Part shown: piece after piece, positions 45,467 through 53,596 of the stretch
Layout of the letters: every line of letters begins with the position of its first letter
How positions within the stretch are numbered: the stretch's first letter is position 1
Assembly (NCBI RefSeq): GCF_016598535.1
Contig: NZ_CP066779.1
Location: forward strand, 1,488,001-1,552,000
Direction of reading: 5' to 3'
DNA: 64,000 nt
From: Rhodococcus sp. P-2
GTDB taxonomy: Bacteria > Actinomycetota > Actinomycetes > Mycobacteriales > Mycobacteriaceae
Made by a program: the position numbers and the translations under genes
The notes under the pieces: model-generated
Databases searched by the model: none
What the model saw: only the letters and a program-made list of their open reading frames with translations
Told to the model about the DNA's origin: nothing

Positions 45467-46075
45467 ATGTCTGAAGAAAACAACCTCGTCGCCGTCGTCC
45501 GCACCGAATTCGGCAAGGGCGCAGCTCGCCGCGCACGTCGCGACGGCCAGGTCCCCACGGTTCTCTACGGCCACGGCGAAGATCCCCGCCACCTCAACGT
45601 GCCGGCACGCGACTTCGCCGCCATCCTCCGCGCACACGGCACCAACGCCATCCTCACCCTCGACATCGAGGGCACGGAGCAGGTTGCACTGACCAAGTCG
45701 GTCGTCGTGCACCCCATCCGCAACTACATCGAGCACGCTGACCTCCTCGTCATCAAGAAGGGCGAGAAGGTCACGATCGACGTGAACGTCATCGTCGTCG
45801 GTGACGCGGCTGCAGGCACCATGGTCGCGCAGGACGCATCCACGATCTCCATCGAGGCCGACGCGCTTCACATCCCCGAGCAGATCGAGGTTTCGGTCGA
45901 GGGTCTCGAGATCGGTACCCAGATCCTGGCAAGCCAGCTCGAACTGCCCAAGGGCTCGACCCTGCAGGCTGACGCCGACACCCTGATCGTCAACGTCGTT
46001 GCTGCACCCACCGAGGCAGACCTCGAAGAGGGCGCAGAAGCTCCCGCCGCCGACGAGGCTGCAGAAGAGGCCTGA
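45467..46075 (+). CDS. rplY: 50S ribosomal protein L25 / general stress protein Ctc
   Basis: The 202-residue protein is the long CTC form of L25, binding 5S rRNA with the N domain ([25 protein letters not shown]) plus a TL5/Ctc C domain and an acidic Ala/Glu tail. The ATG at 45467 follows TAGGAG. In mycobacteria the gene lies between prs and pth; here the prs-to-rplY interval is about 16 kb, with lpqT missing, so the block has been opened. The 290 bases upstream (45177-45466) lie between divergent starts and hold no recognised gene; a long leader is likely. Confidence 0.95.
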   Translation: MSEENNLVAVVRTEFGKGAARRARRDGQVPTVLYGHGEDPRHLNVPARDFAAILRAHGTNAILTLDIEGTEQVALTKSVVVHPIRNYIEHADLLVIKKGEKVTIDVNVIVVGDAAAGTMVAQDASTISIEADALHIPEQIEVSVEGLEIGTQILASQLELPKGSTLQADADTLIVNVVAAPTEADLEEGAEAPAADEAAEEA

Positions 46076-46107
46076 TCCTCTCGGTTCCTACAGAACTCAC
46101 TGCGCGC

Positions 46108-46138
46108 GGCGCGTCATTCCGATTCGGAGTGACGCGCC
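46108..46138 (+). terminator. Hairpin between rplY and pth
   Basis: GGCGCGTCATTCC and GGAGTGACGCGCC form a 13-bp stem (one G-T pair) with loop GATTC. There is no clear U run. It may terminate or attenuate read-through into pth 46 bases later. Confidence 0.6.
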
Positions 46139-46184
46139 GTTCGCGCGTAGCAGGAAAAAAGAACAAGCCAGAAAGTAGCGACCG

Positions 46185-46757
46185 TTGAGCACAGATACCG
46201 CACTCGTCATCGGCCTGGGTAATCCCGGCCCGCAGTACGAGAAGACTCGGCACAACGTCGGCTTCATGGTCGCCGGCACCCTTGCCGGGCGCATGGGCGG
46301 AAAGTTCAACGTACACAAGAAGAGTGGCGCCGAAATCGTCGAAGGTCGTCTCGCCGGCCGACGCGTGATTCTCGGAAAACCACGCTCGTACATGAATCTC
46401 TCGGGTGGCGCTGTCGCCGGTCTCGCGCGGTTCTTCTCGGTCGACGCGGCGAACGTCATCGTCGTCCATGACGAACTGGATCTCGATTTCGGGACAATCC
46501 GACTCAAACTCGGCGGCGGCGAAGGCGGCCACAACGGCCTGCGGTCCATTTCGAGTTCGTTGACCACCAAGGACTACCTGCGCACGCGCGTCGGGATCGG
46601 TCGCCCGCCGGGCCGCATGGACCCGGCGGACTACGTTCTCAAGCCGTTCTCGTCCACGGAGCGAAAAGAACTCGATCTCGTGTGCGAAGAGGCCGCGGAT
46701 GCCGTGGAACTACTGCTCGAACTCGGCCTGGAAGCCGCACAGAACCGCCTGCACTGA
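46185..46757 (+). CDS. pth: Peptidyl-tRNA hydrolase
   Basis: The 190-residue enzyme frees tRNA from peptidyl-tRNA released by stalled ribosomes. Motifs: [20 protein letters not shown] (catalytic His in RHNVG), [21 protein letters not shown] and [13 protein letters not shown]. It starts with TTG, as no ATG or GTG fits the conserved start. rplY-pth is the conserved actinobacterial order. It ends 3 bases from the convergent AMP-ligase gene, with no terminator visible in between. Confidence 0.95.
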   Translation: MSTDTALVIGLGNPGPQYEKTRHNVGFMVAGTLAGRMGGKFNVHKKSGAEIVEGRLAGRRVILGKPRSYMNLSGGAVAGLARFFSVDAANVIVVHDELDLDFGTIRLKLGGGEGGHNGLRSISSSLTTKDYLRTRVGIGRPPGRMDPADYVLKPFSSTERKELDLVCEEAADAVELLLELGLEAAQNRLH

Positions 46758-46760
46758 CGG

Positions 46761-48395
46761 TCAGTTACCCAGCAGGGCAGCCGAATTGGCTCGTCGGAGC
46801 TTTCCCGACGACGTCTTCGGGATACTGCCGGGCCCCAGGACCGCAACGGCGCGAGGTCGGACACCGACGTCGGCAACCACGGCGTGGACCACTTCACGCT
46901 CGATACGCTTGACCTCTTCCGGATCCTCGAAAGCGTTGGTCTCGACGGCGACCGCAAAGCTCTCACGCTTCTGGCCGGCATCGAGGCGAATGGCGACGGC
47001 GTTTCCGGGACGCACACCGGCAACACTTCCGGCCGCTCGCTCGATGTCGGTCGGATACACGTTCCGGCCGCCCATGATGATGACGTCCTTGACGCGCCCG
47101 CACACCACGACCAGGCCTTCTTCGGTGAAATAGCCGACGTCACCGGTATCGAGCCAACCGTCGGCGTCCTGCGCCGGCTTGTGTCCGTCGACTGTGACAT
47201 ACCCTGGAGTGACTGCTTTGCCGCGAACCTCGATGATTCCGACGCCTCGGGCCGGGAGCACCTGGCCGTCACGATCGACGATGCGACCCTCGAGGTCAGG
47301 CACCATCTTTCCGAGTGTGGCGAGGGCGCGAGCGTTGGGACGATTGGACGGCACCGCCCGAGACATCGACTCGAGAAAGTCTGGATCGACGTAGTCGAGA
47401 ACCTGGCCTTGATCGGGATCCGGAATCGACACGGCCAGGGTGGTTTCCGCCATTCCGTACACGGGGGCCAGAGCAGTCGGGTTCAACCCGAAACGCGCGC
47501 CCGCCTCGGCGAGGGCATCCATCGTGTCAGGATCCACCGGCTCGGCACCGTTCCACATGTATCGGACGCTGGACAGATCGACTGCCCCGTCCTCTGCCTG
47601 TGCGAGTCGACGAGCCAAGAGGGAGTATGCGAAGTTCGGTGCGGCAGTGACAGTTCCGCCGTACTTGCCCATCAGTTCCGCCCACAGCACCGGGGTGCGG
47701 AGGAAGTCCATCGGCGTGATGCTGATGACCTCCGCGCCCACCTGCATCGGAACCGTCAAGAACCCGACCATGCCCATGTCGTGGAACAACGGAAGCCAGC
47801 TCACCATCACGTCGTCCTCGATGGAGAACTTGATGCGGTTGATCATCGCGTACGCATTTGTGTAGAAGTTCTCGTGCGTGATCTGGACGGCCTTGGGTGA
47901 TCCGGTGGAACCGGACGTCAGCTGCTGGAGAGCGATATCCGATTCGGCCGTCTCCACAGGATCGATCGATGTTCCGCCACGAAGCTCGTCCACTGTCACG
48001 ACGGTGATGCCACGCTCTTCGAGGAGCGGTTTGGCCGCGTCGAAGGGCGCACCCAGGATGACGGCTTTTGCCGAGATCATGTCGATCACCGTCTCGGTGT
48101 CCTGAGCCCAGACACCCAGATCCGTTCGGGGGGTCGGCTGATGCAGCATCGTCACCGACGCACCGCGCATCCACGTCGCCTGGCAGGCAGGTGCGATGTC
48201 GACGGGCTGTCCGGCGAGAATGCCGATCGCGACGCCGCGATCGATACCGACGTCGGCCAGGCCACCGGCCATGCGCCGAGCTTCCTGGTGGATGTCGCCC
48301 CAGGTCTGACGGAAAGCGTTGTCCGGCTCTCCCGTCACCAGGCCGCGGTCGGTGACTGCGGCGGTCGCATACATCTCTTCGGTGAACTTGCTCAA
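46761..48395 (-). CDS. Acyl-CoA synthetase / fatty acyl-AMP ligase, Pks16-like
   Basis: The 544-residue ANL-superfamily enzyme has [17 protein letters not shown] (A3), the A5-like YGMAETT, A7-A8 [23 protein letters not shown] and A10 Lys in [11 protein letters not shown]. The length and place beside pth match M. tuberculosis Rv1013 (annotated pks16, 544 residues), although it is not a polyketide synthase. It activates a fatty acid as acyl-AMP and hands it to CoA or a carrier. No PKS or carrier is adjacent. Acceptor and chain length unknown. Confidence 0.87.
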   Translation of the reverse strand: MSKFTEEMYATAAVTDRGLVTGEPDNAFRQTWGDIHQEARRMAGGLADVGIDRGVAIGILAGQPVDIAPACQATWMRGASVTMLHQPTPRTDLGVWAQDTETVIDMISAKAVILGAPFDAAKPLLEERGITVVTVDELRGGTSIDPVETAESDIALQQLTSGSTGSPKAVQITHENFYTNAYAMINRIKFSIEDDVMVSWLPLFHDMGMVGFLTVPMQVGAEVISITPMDFLRTPVLWAELMGKYGGTVTAAPNFAYSLLARRLAQAEDGAVDLSSVRYMWNGAEPVDPDTMDALAEAGARFGLNPTALAPVYGMAETTLAVSIPDPDQGQVLDYVDPDFLESMSRAVPSNRPNARALATLGKMVPDLEGRIVDRDGQVLPARGVGIIEVRGKAVTPGYVTVDGHKPAQDADGWLDTGDVGYFTEEGLVVVCGRVKDVIIMGGRNVYPTDIERAAGSVAGVRPGNAVAIRLDAGQKRESFAVAVETNAFEDPEEVKRIEREVVHAVVADVGVRPRAVAVLGPGSIPKTSSGKLRRANSAALLGN

Positions 48396-48633
48396 CGCAA
48401 CTCCTCGGTCAGTGTCACTCTTCGATCAGTGCAACTCTTCGCAGGACACAAATGGCTGTGTGTTCGAACACACACATACATGGATAATCAGCGATCGTTC
48501 GCCGAGTGTTACGCCGCAGTGGCTATTGCATTGTGGTCTGCGAGTATCCTTTCTCTGTTGTGCTGCCGCACTGTCCACCCGTCCGCGCACCGGCACGTCG
48601 CCGGCACCGACGCCCACTTCGAGAGGTTCTTCG

Positions 48634-50352
48634 TTGACTACCCCGTCCGACTCGACCGTCCCTACCGACTCGACTGTCCAGTCCGACATCGAAGGCCCCG
48701 ATTCCACTGAGAGCGGGTCGGTCGCGGTCACGACGACCACCAAGGGCTTGTCCGCAGAGGTGGAGCGTCGCCGCACCTTCGCCGTCATCTCGCATCCTGA
48801 CGCCGGTAAGTCGACACTCACCGAAGCGCTCGCACTGCACGCGAAGAAGATCTCCGAGGCCGGCGCCGTTCACGGCAAAGCCGGCCGCAAGTCGACGGTC
48901 TCGGACTGGATGGAGATGGAGAAGGCCCGCGGCATTTCCGTCAGTTCCACCGCACTGCAGTTCAACTACCACTCCTCCGAGACGCCGGACGAGCAGATCA
49001 ACGTCATCAACCTCGTCGACACCCCCGGTCACTCCGACTTCTCCGAGGACACGTATCGCGTCCTGACCGCCGTCGACGCGGCGGTCATGCTCATCGACGC
49101 TGCCAAGGGCCTCGAACCGCAGACGCTCAAGCTGTTCCAGGTATGCCGCCACCGCGGCATTCCGGTCATCACTGTCATCAACAAGTGGGACCGGCCCGGT
49201 CAGACTCCTCTCGAACTGCTCGACGAGATCAGCGAACGCATCGGCCTCACTCCCACTCCCCTGTACTGGCCCGTCGGCATCGCCGGCGACTTCCGCGGAC
49301 TGCTGCGGCGCGGCGAAGACGGTGAGGCTCGCGAGTACGTCCGCTTCACCCGTACCGCAGGCGGCGCGAAGATCGCCCCCGAAGAGGTCATGGACGCCGA
49401 CGCGGCGCTCGCCAAGGAAGGCTCCGAGTGGGAGACCGCGGCCGAGGAGAGTGAGCTGCTCTCCGCTACCGGCCAGGACCACGATCAGGAGATGTTCCTC
49501 GCCGGTCAGACGTCCCCGGTGATCTTCGCGTCCGCGATGCTCAACTTCGGTGTCCGCCAGATCCTCGACACTCTCGTCGAATTGGCGCCGCCGCCGCGGG
49601 GCCGCGAAGACCTCAGCGGTAAGCCGCGCGAGGTCACCGATCCGTTCAGCGCGGTCGTCTTCAAGGTGCAGGCCGGTATGGACACCGCGCACCGTGACCG
49701 ACTGGCATTCATGCGCATCGTCTCCGGCGTGTTCGAGCGCGGCATGGTCGTCACGCACGCCCAAACCGGCAAGCCCTTCACGACCAAGTACGCGCAGACG
49801 GTGTTCGGCCGTGAACGTTCCACCGTCGAATCCGCGTTCCCCGGCGATGTCGTCGGCCTCGTCAACGCCACCGCACTCGCACCCGGTCACACGCTGTACA
49901 CCGAGAAGAAGGTGGAGTTCCCGCCGATTCCGTCGTTCGCGCCGGAACACTTCTCGATCCTGCGCGCCGAAAGCGCCGGCAAGTACAAGCAGTTCCGTCG
50001 TGCAGTCGACCAACTCGATTCCGAGGGCGTCGTCCAGATTCTTCGCAACGACATCCGCGGCGACGCCTCCCCCGTCATGGCGGCTGTCGGTCCGATGCAG
50101 TTCGAGGTTGTCGCAGCGCGCATGAAGGCCGAGTTCAACGTCGAGGCCAAGATGGAACCGCTCGGCTACGCATTGGCTCGCCGTACCGACGCCGCGTCCG
50201 AGGTCGAACTGAACCGTCAGCGCGGTGTGGAGGTCTTCACGCGATCCGACGGCGTCCTGCTCGCCCTGGTCAGTGACAAGTGGCGACTGCAGTACATCCA
50301 GAAGGAACTCCCGGACCTGACGCTCGAACCCCTCGTCGCTGCTGCGGACTGA
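48634..50352 (+). CDS. prfC: Peptide chain release factor 3
   Basis: The product of about 572 residues is a translational GTPase that recycles RF1/RF2. Motifs: SHPDAGKST (P loop), GISVSSTALQF (switch I), DTPGHSDF (G3) and NKWD (G4), with RF3-specific EVMDADAALAKEGSEWE insertion. The start is set at a TTG with GAGAGG upstream; a Ser/Thr-rich N-terminal extension precedes the GTPase domain. Distinguished from EF-G by length and the EKARGIS switch. Its stop overlaps the pnuC ATG (TGATG). Confidence 0.93.
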   Translation: MTTPSDSTVPTDSTVQSDIEGPDSTESGSVAVTTTTKGLSAEVERRRTFAVISHPDAGKSTLTEALALHAKKISEAGAVHGKAGRKSTVSDWMEMEKARGISVSSTALQFNYHSSETPDEQINVINLVDTPGHSDFSEDTYRVLTAVDAAVMLIDAAKGLEPQTLKLFQVCRHRGIPVITVINKWDRPGQTPLELLDEISERIGLTPTPLYWPVGIAGDFRGLLRRGEDGEAREYVRFTRTAGGAKIAPEEVMDADAALAKEGSEWETAAEESELLSATGQDHDQEMFLAGQTSPVIFASAMLNFGVRQILDTLVELAPPPRGREDLSGKPREVTDPFSAVVFKVQAGMDTAHRDRLAFMRIVSGVFERGMVVTHAQTGKPFTTKYAQTVFGRERSTVESAFPGDVVGLVNATALAPGHTLYTEKKVEFPPIPSFAPEHFSILRAESAGKYKQFRRAVDQLDSEGVVQILRNDIRGDASPVMAAVGPMQFEVVAARMKAEFNVEAKMEPLGYALARRTDAASEVELNRQRGVEVFTRSDGVLLALVSDKWRLQYIQKELPDLTLEPLVAAAD

Positions 50353-51002
50353 TGAGCCTGATCGAGGCGCTGTTCGACGCCGAACTGCACATCGGCAGCG
50401 CCACGATTCTCTGGCGAGAGATCATCGGAAACGCGTTCGGAATTGGCTCCGCGATCGCGGGTGCGCGACGCTCGGTATGGGCGTGGCCTGTCGGAATAGC
50501 CGGAAATGCCTTGTTGTTCACGGTGTTCATGGGCGCGCTTTTCCACACGCCGCAAGAGCTCAATCTCTACGGCCAGGCCGGCCGTCAGTTGTTGTTCGTC
50601 ACCGTCAGCATCTACGGATGGACCCAGTGGCGACGTGGGGCACGTGACTCCGGTCGCGCAGTCCTGCCCCATTGGGCGACAGCCCGCGAGCGCGTCGCCA
50701 TGATCGCCGTCATGGCAAGCGGCACAATCGCTTTCGCCTGGATCTTCGACCTTCTCGGCTCGTACGGAGCGTGGGCGGAGGCCTGGATCTTCACTGGCTC
50801 CATCCTCGCGACGTACGGCATGGCACGCGGCTGGACCGAGTTCTGGCTCATCTGGATCGGCGTCGACGCCGTTGGTGTTCCCCTTCTCTTCCGAGCCGGC
50901 TACTACCCTTCGGCGATCCTCTATCTGGTCTACGCATTCTTCGTATTGTGGGGCTTCGCAATGTGGCTGCGCATTCAACGCCGAACTCCACAAGGGGTGT
51001 GA
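50352..51002 (+). CDS. pnuC: PnuC-type nicotinamide riboside transporter
   Basis: The 216-residue protein has seven membrane spans and the PnuC patterns WPVGIAGNALLF, YGQAGRQLLFVTVSIYGWTQW and WLIWIGVDAVGVPLLF with the paired WxxxGxD-like residues. PnuC proteins take up nicotinamide riboside by facilitated diffusion with phosphorylation in the cell. Translation is coupled to prfC through TGATG, an odd partner. No NadR-like kinase is in the window, and no NAD+ riboswitch is seen because the gene lacks a leader. Confidence 0.88.
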   Translation: MSLIEALFDAELHIGSATILWREIIGNAFGIGSAIAGARRSVWAWPVGIAGNALLFTVFMGALFHTPQELNLYGQAGRQLLFVTVSIYGWTQWRRGARDSGRAVLPHWATARERVAMIAVMASGTIAFAWIFDLLGSYGAWAEAWIFTGSILATYGMARGWTEFWLIWIGVDAVGVPLLFRAGYYPSAILYLVYAFFVLWGFAMWLRIQRRTPQGV

Positions 51003-51006
51003 CCAT

Positions 51007-51057
51007 AAACGAACTCCTGGTATGTTTGCGTCGATTAAGCAAACCAGCGGTCTGTTT
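51007..51057. promoter_or_regulatory. Tandem pair of ARE-like operators
   Basis: Two copies of the 21-bp pattern lie 30 bases centre to centre: AAACGAAC-TCCTG-GTATGTTT (51007-51027) and AAGCAAAC-CAGCG-GTCTGTTT (51037-51057). They occupy the whole gap between pnuC and the ribosome-binding site (CAGGAG, 51066) of the Ser/Gly/Asn-rich gene. Thirty bases is near three helical turns, so bound dimers would lie on one face of DNA. Confidence 0.65.
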
Positions 51058-51078
51058 ACGGGCATCAGGAGCGAAACA

Positions 51079-51636
51079 ATGGAAGACAAGAATTCCCACG
51101 GAATAGCGGGCCCCAACGGTTCCGGCAACGGATCGAGAGCCAGTGGTTCCGCGAGTAATGGTTCTGCGAGCAACCTTTCCACGGGTAACGGTTCTGCGAG
51201 CAACGGTTCCAACAGTGCCACCGCCACAGCGGATTTTCTGTCGACCGCACCCAAGCAATCGGACGCATTCACGTTTCCGCTTCCTGCCCGAACCACGGCC
51301 GCACACAGCAGCGGAGAGGACCTTTCAGTGCCAGCTTCAACACGCGAATCATCGAGGACACTCGAGACTCGGAGTCGCACCGTCGTCCGGCGCGACGCGA
51401 TGGGCATAGCCGCCGTTCGAGTGGCCGGGCGACTCACCCACACCGAACTCATCGCAAATCAGGCCTCACCCTCGAGCACGCACTCCTCCGACCCGACGAC
51501 GGATCTGGACGAGTTGCTCACGATGCTCGGCAGCTACCTGTTGTCTTCGGGCTTCGAGCACCCCGAAATCCACGCCAAACTCGGTGGACAGTCGATCGTC
51601 GTCAACCTCGTGTCGCCGGAGATCAGCGCCAGCTGA
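51079..51636 (+). CDS. Ser/Gly/Asn-rich protein of unknown function under tandem ARE-like sites
   Basis: The 185-residue product begins MEDKNSHGIAG and has about 45 residues of GSASNGS-type low complexity, made by short DNA repeats (GGTTCTGCGAGCAAC at 51160 and 51190). The rest is moderately charged and ends with a block that looks structured (LDELLTMLGSYLLSSGFEHPEIHAKLGGQSIVVNLVS split around hydrophobic residues). No signal peptide or known domain is seen. CAGGAG precedes the ATG. Two ARE-like operators occupy its promoter region. Function not recognised; it may be a small secondary-metabolism or envelope-linked protein. Confidence 0.6.
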   Translation: MEDKNSHGIAGPNGSGNGSRASGSASNGSASNLSTGNGSASNGSNSATATADFLSTAPKQSDAFTFPLPARTTAAHSSGEDLSVPASTRESSRTLETRSRTVVRRDAMGIAAVRVAGRLTHTELIANQASPSSTHSSDPTTDLDELLTMLGSYLLSSGFEHPEIHAKLGGQSIVVNLVSPEISAS

Positions 51637-51651
51637 GCTCGACCCAGCTGT

Positions 51652-52326
51652 TCAGGGCCACAGCACTGCGCGTGTCCATGCTCGGTCCGAGCCACGCCGG
51701 TACAACCACCGCTGATGCCGACGCCCGGAGTCTGCCTGCCAGAACTCGACAGACTCCGGCTCGAGGCACCACGCCCGCCAGTCCTTCGACACGAACCCCG
51801 GGTCGCCGCCGATTCTTGCTTCCGCAGCGGCCACCGATGTCTCGTACGCCCCGGAGTCTTCGAGTACCTCACTCTGCTTACTCGCCGTCGCCACCGCCCT
51901 CGCAGTGACGGATCGTTCGACGAAGTCGCGGGTCCGAATTGCGTCGTCACCCTCGCGGACCAATCCGCGAATCCGGACCTGCTGGCCCGTCTCACGCCAG
52001 TAGAACGCCAGGGATGCTCGCGGATTTTCTTTCAGCTCAACACCTTTCGGTGAAGCAGCCGAACCGGAGAACCAGAAACCGCCCTCGGTCACGTCCTTGA
52101 GGATGAGGAAGCGGGAATCAGGCATACCGTCACCGTCCACGGTCGAGAGCGCACACACCTGTGGCTCGACGACGCCGAAGGCCACGGCCGCACGGAGCCA
52201 GTCGAGGAACAACTCTCCCGGCTTATCCGGAAAATGTTCAGGCGCGGGCGGCGGAGTTCCGGTCAGTGCGGGGATACCGCGAATCCACGTCCGTACGTCA
52301 GGCAGCGAGAAATCTGCATCAACCAT
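51652..52326 (-). CDS. Pyridoxamine-phosphate-oxidase-family protein
   Basis: The 224-residue product is a PNPOx-type FMN protein: STVDGDGMPDSRFLILKDV, GFWFSGSAASPKGVELKENP, ASLAFYWRETGQQVRIRG, and the C-terminal WCLEPESVEFWQ with RRHQRWLYRR, matching the PNP oxidase C-terminal dimerisation region. It could be PdxH, converting PNP or PMP to PLP, or a closely related flavin reductase. PLP supply would suit the EgtE enzyme but the genes are far apart. It converges with the Ser-rich gene, 15 bases apart. Confidence 0.8.
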   Translation of the reverse strand: MVDADFSLPDVRTWIRGIPALTGTPPPAPEHFPDKPGELFLDWLRAAVAFGVVEPQVCALSTVDGDGMPDSRFLILKDVTEGGFWFSGSAASPKGVELKENPRASLAFYWRETGQQVRIRGLVREGDDAIRTRDFVERSVTARAVATASKQSEVLEDSGAYETSVAAAEARIGGDPGFVSKDWRAWCLEPESVEFWQADSGRRHQRWLYRRGSDRAWTRAVLWP

Positions 52327-52351
52327 GAGCCGACTCTAATCGTGAGCGGCC

Positions 52352-52852
52352 TCAGGAGACGTTGCGAACTACCGAGTCGCCGAACGACGGTTGCTGCAGC
52401 AGTGCCCACTTGTTGGACGTCAATCGGAAACTCGGCATGTCGGCGAGCGCCACCACCGATTCCCAGGTTCGCTCGTAACTCGTGTGGGAGATTCGCCATT
52501 CACCGTCGCTGCAGCGGGTGTATCTGTCGTGATAGAAGGCCGATCCGCGAAGCAGCATGCCGTCTTCGGGGATGACCACTGTGTCCGCGAGGCACCAGAT
52601 CCCGGTTGCGGTGTCTCCGTCGACGTCGATCTCGGGTTGCCCGCACTGATGTTCGGTGATGATGTGTGAGCCGAGGGTGTTCTCGAGGAAGGAGACGAAT
52701 GAATCCCGGGAATCGAAACTGAGTTGTTCTCCGTAGATCGCGGTGGCGTCGACGGTCAAAGTGTCGGCGAATTCGACCCACGATTTGGTGTCCAAGGCGC
52801 GTGCGTATCGGTACTTGAGTCTTTGGATGAGAACAATCGCTTCGAGATCCAT
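52352..52852 (-). CDS. NTF2-like (SnoaL-type) protein
   Basis: The product of about 166 residues fits the SnoaL-like fold: an N-terminal helix (AIVLIQRLKYRYARALDTKSW), then alternating helix and strands (TEHQCGQPEIDVDGDTATGIW and WRISHTSYER). Members are isomerases, hydrolases or dehydratases of small rings, with a dyad in the cavity. The ATG at 52852 is preferred over 52876. It is codirectional with the PNPOx gene (25-base gap). Role unknown. Confidence 0.75.
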   Translation of the reverse strand: MDLEAIVLIQRLKYRYARALDTKSWVEFADTLTVDATAIYGEQLSFDSRDSFVSFLENTLGSHIITEHQCGQPEIDVDGDTATGIWCLADTVVIPEDGMLLRGSAFYHDRYTRCSDGEWRISHTSYERTWESVVALADMPSFRLTSNKWALLQQPSFGDSVVRNVS

Positions 52853-52949
52853 GATCCCCGCCTCCCGGTGCAGCAACCACCCGTCCTATGTGTGCACATT
52901 AGCCTGTATCACGCCGAAACGGGCATTACTCTCAAAGCTAGTAGAAATG

Positions 52950-53591
52950 TCAGCCGATAACACGCTTTTCCAGGCCGTCGAGCATGATCGTGATCTTCTC
53001 GTCCAACCAACCTCGCCCGTGCCACGTCGATTCGTCGCCGATCCCCTCGACCAACGACTCCGACGCATTCCAGCTCTCCTGATACGCCTGGCGCGCAGAA
53101 CGTGAATCCGCGGAGCTCACGGTCTTGTCCATCGCCGCCATCATGGCGAACTGCGTCATGGTCACCTCGGAGATGAAATCCACCGCCAGGACTGCGTCAT
53201 GTGGTGTGAAGCCTTGCGCAGTCAACGAACCGACCAGTCTCTCCACGATCTCGATTATCGCCGGCGGCGTGCCCGGAACTGCGAGACCGACCTGGGCTAG
53301 ACCTGGATAGCGCTCGAACGAGGACCACAGAACGTCGCAGAAATCCTTCAGGAATTCACGCCACGGGCGATTTGTATCGGGCCATACAGTCTGACGCACA
53401 ACATGATCCGAGCAGGCCCGCAGCAGCGCTTCGCGGTCGGCGAAGTAACGATAAAGTGCAGAATGACTGACGCCCAGACGCTTTGCCACACTCGGCATGG
53501 TCAATTCACTCAGATCACCAGCCAGGGCGGCCTCGACGATGTCCGCTGTCGACAACGTCGGCGGCCGCCCCGTCTTCTTTCCGGTCTGCAT
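52950..53591 (-). CDS. TetR-family regulator between the NTF2 and siderophore genes
   Basis: The product of about 213 residues has a TetR HTH (MPSVAKRLGVSHSALYRYFADREALLRA) near the N terminus and a longer C-terminal ligand domain. The start at 53591 is favoured over 53618 because the latter lies deeper inside the IrtB-like gene; the genes are codirectional and nearly touching (stop 53597). It may be cotranscribed with the ABC genes or control the NTF2 gene downstream. Ligand unknown. Confidence 0.8.
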   Translation of the reverse strand: MQTGKKTGRPPTLSTADIVEAALAGDLSELTMPSVAKRLGVSHSALYRYFADREALLRACSDHVVRQTVWPDTNRPWREFLKDFCDVLWSSFERYPGLAQVGLAVPGTPPAIIEIVERLVGSLTAQGFTPHDAVLAVDFISEVTMTQFAMMAAMDKTVSSADSRSARQAYQESWNASESLVEGIGDESTWHGRGWLDEKITIMLDGLEKRVIG

Positions 53592-53596
53592 TCTGC

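Noticed and set aside
46761-48395. Polyketide synthase (name pks16 in mycobacteria)
   Set aside because: Only an ANL adenylation enzyme; no KS, AT or carrier domain.
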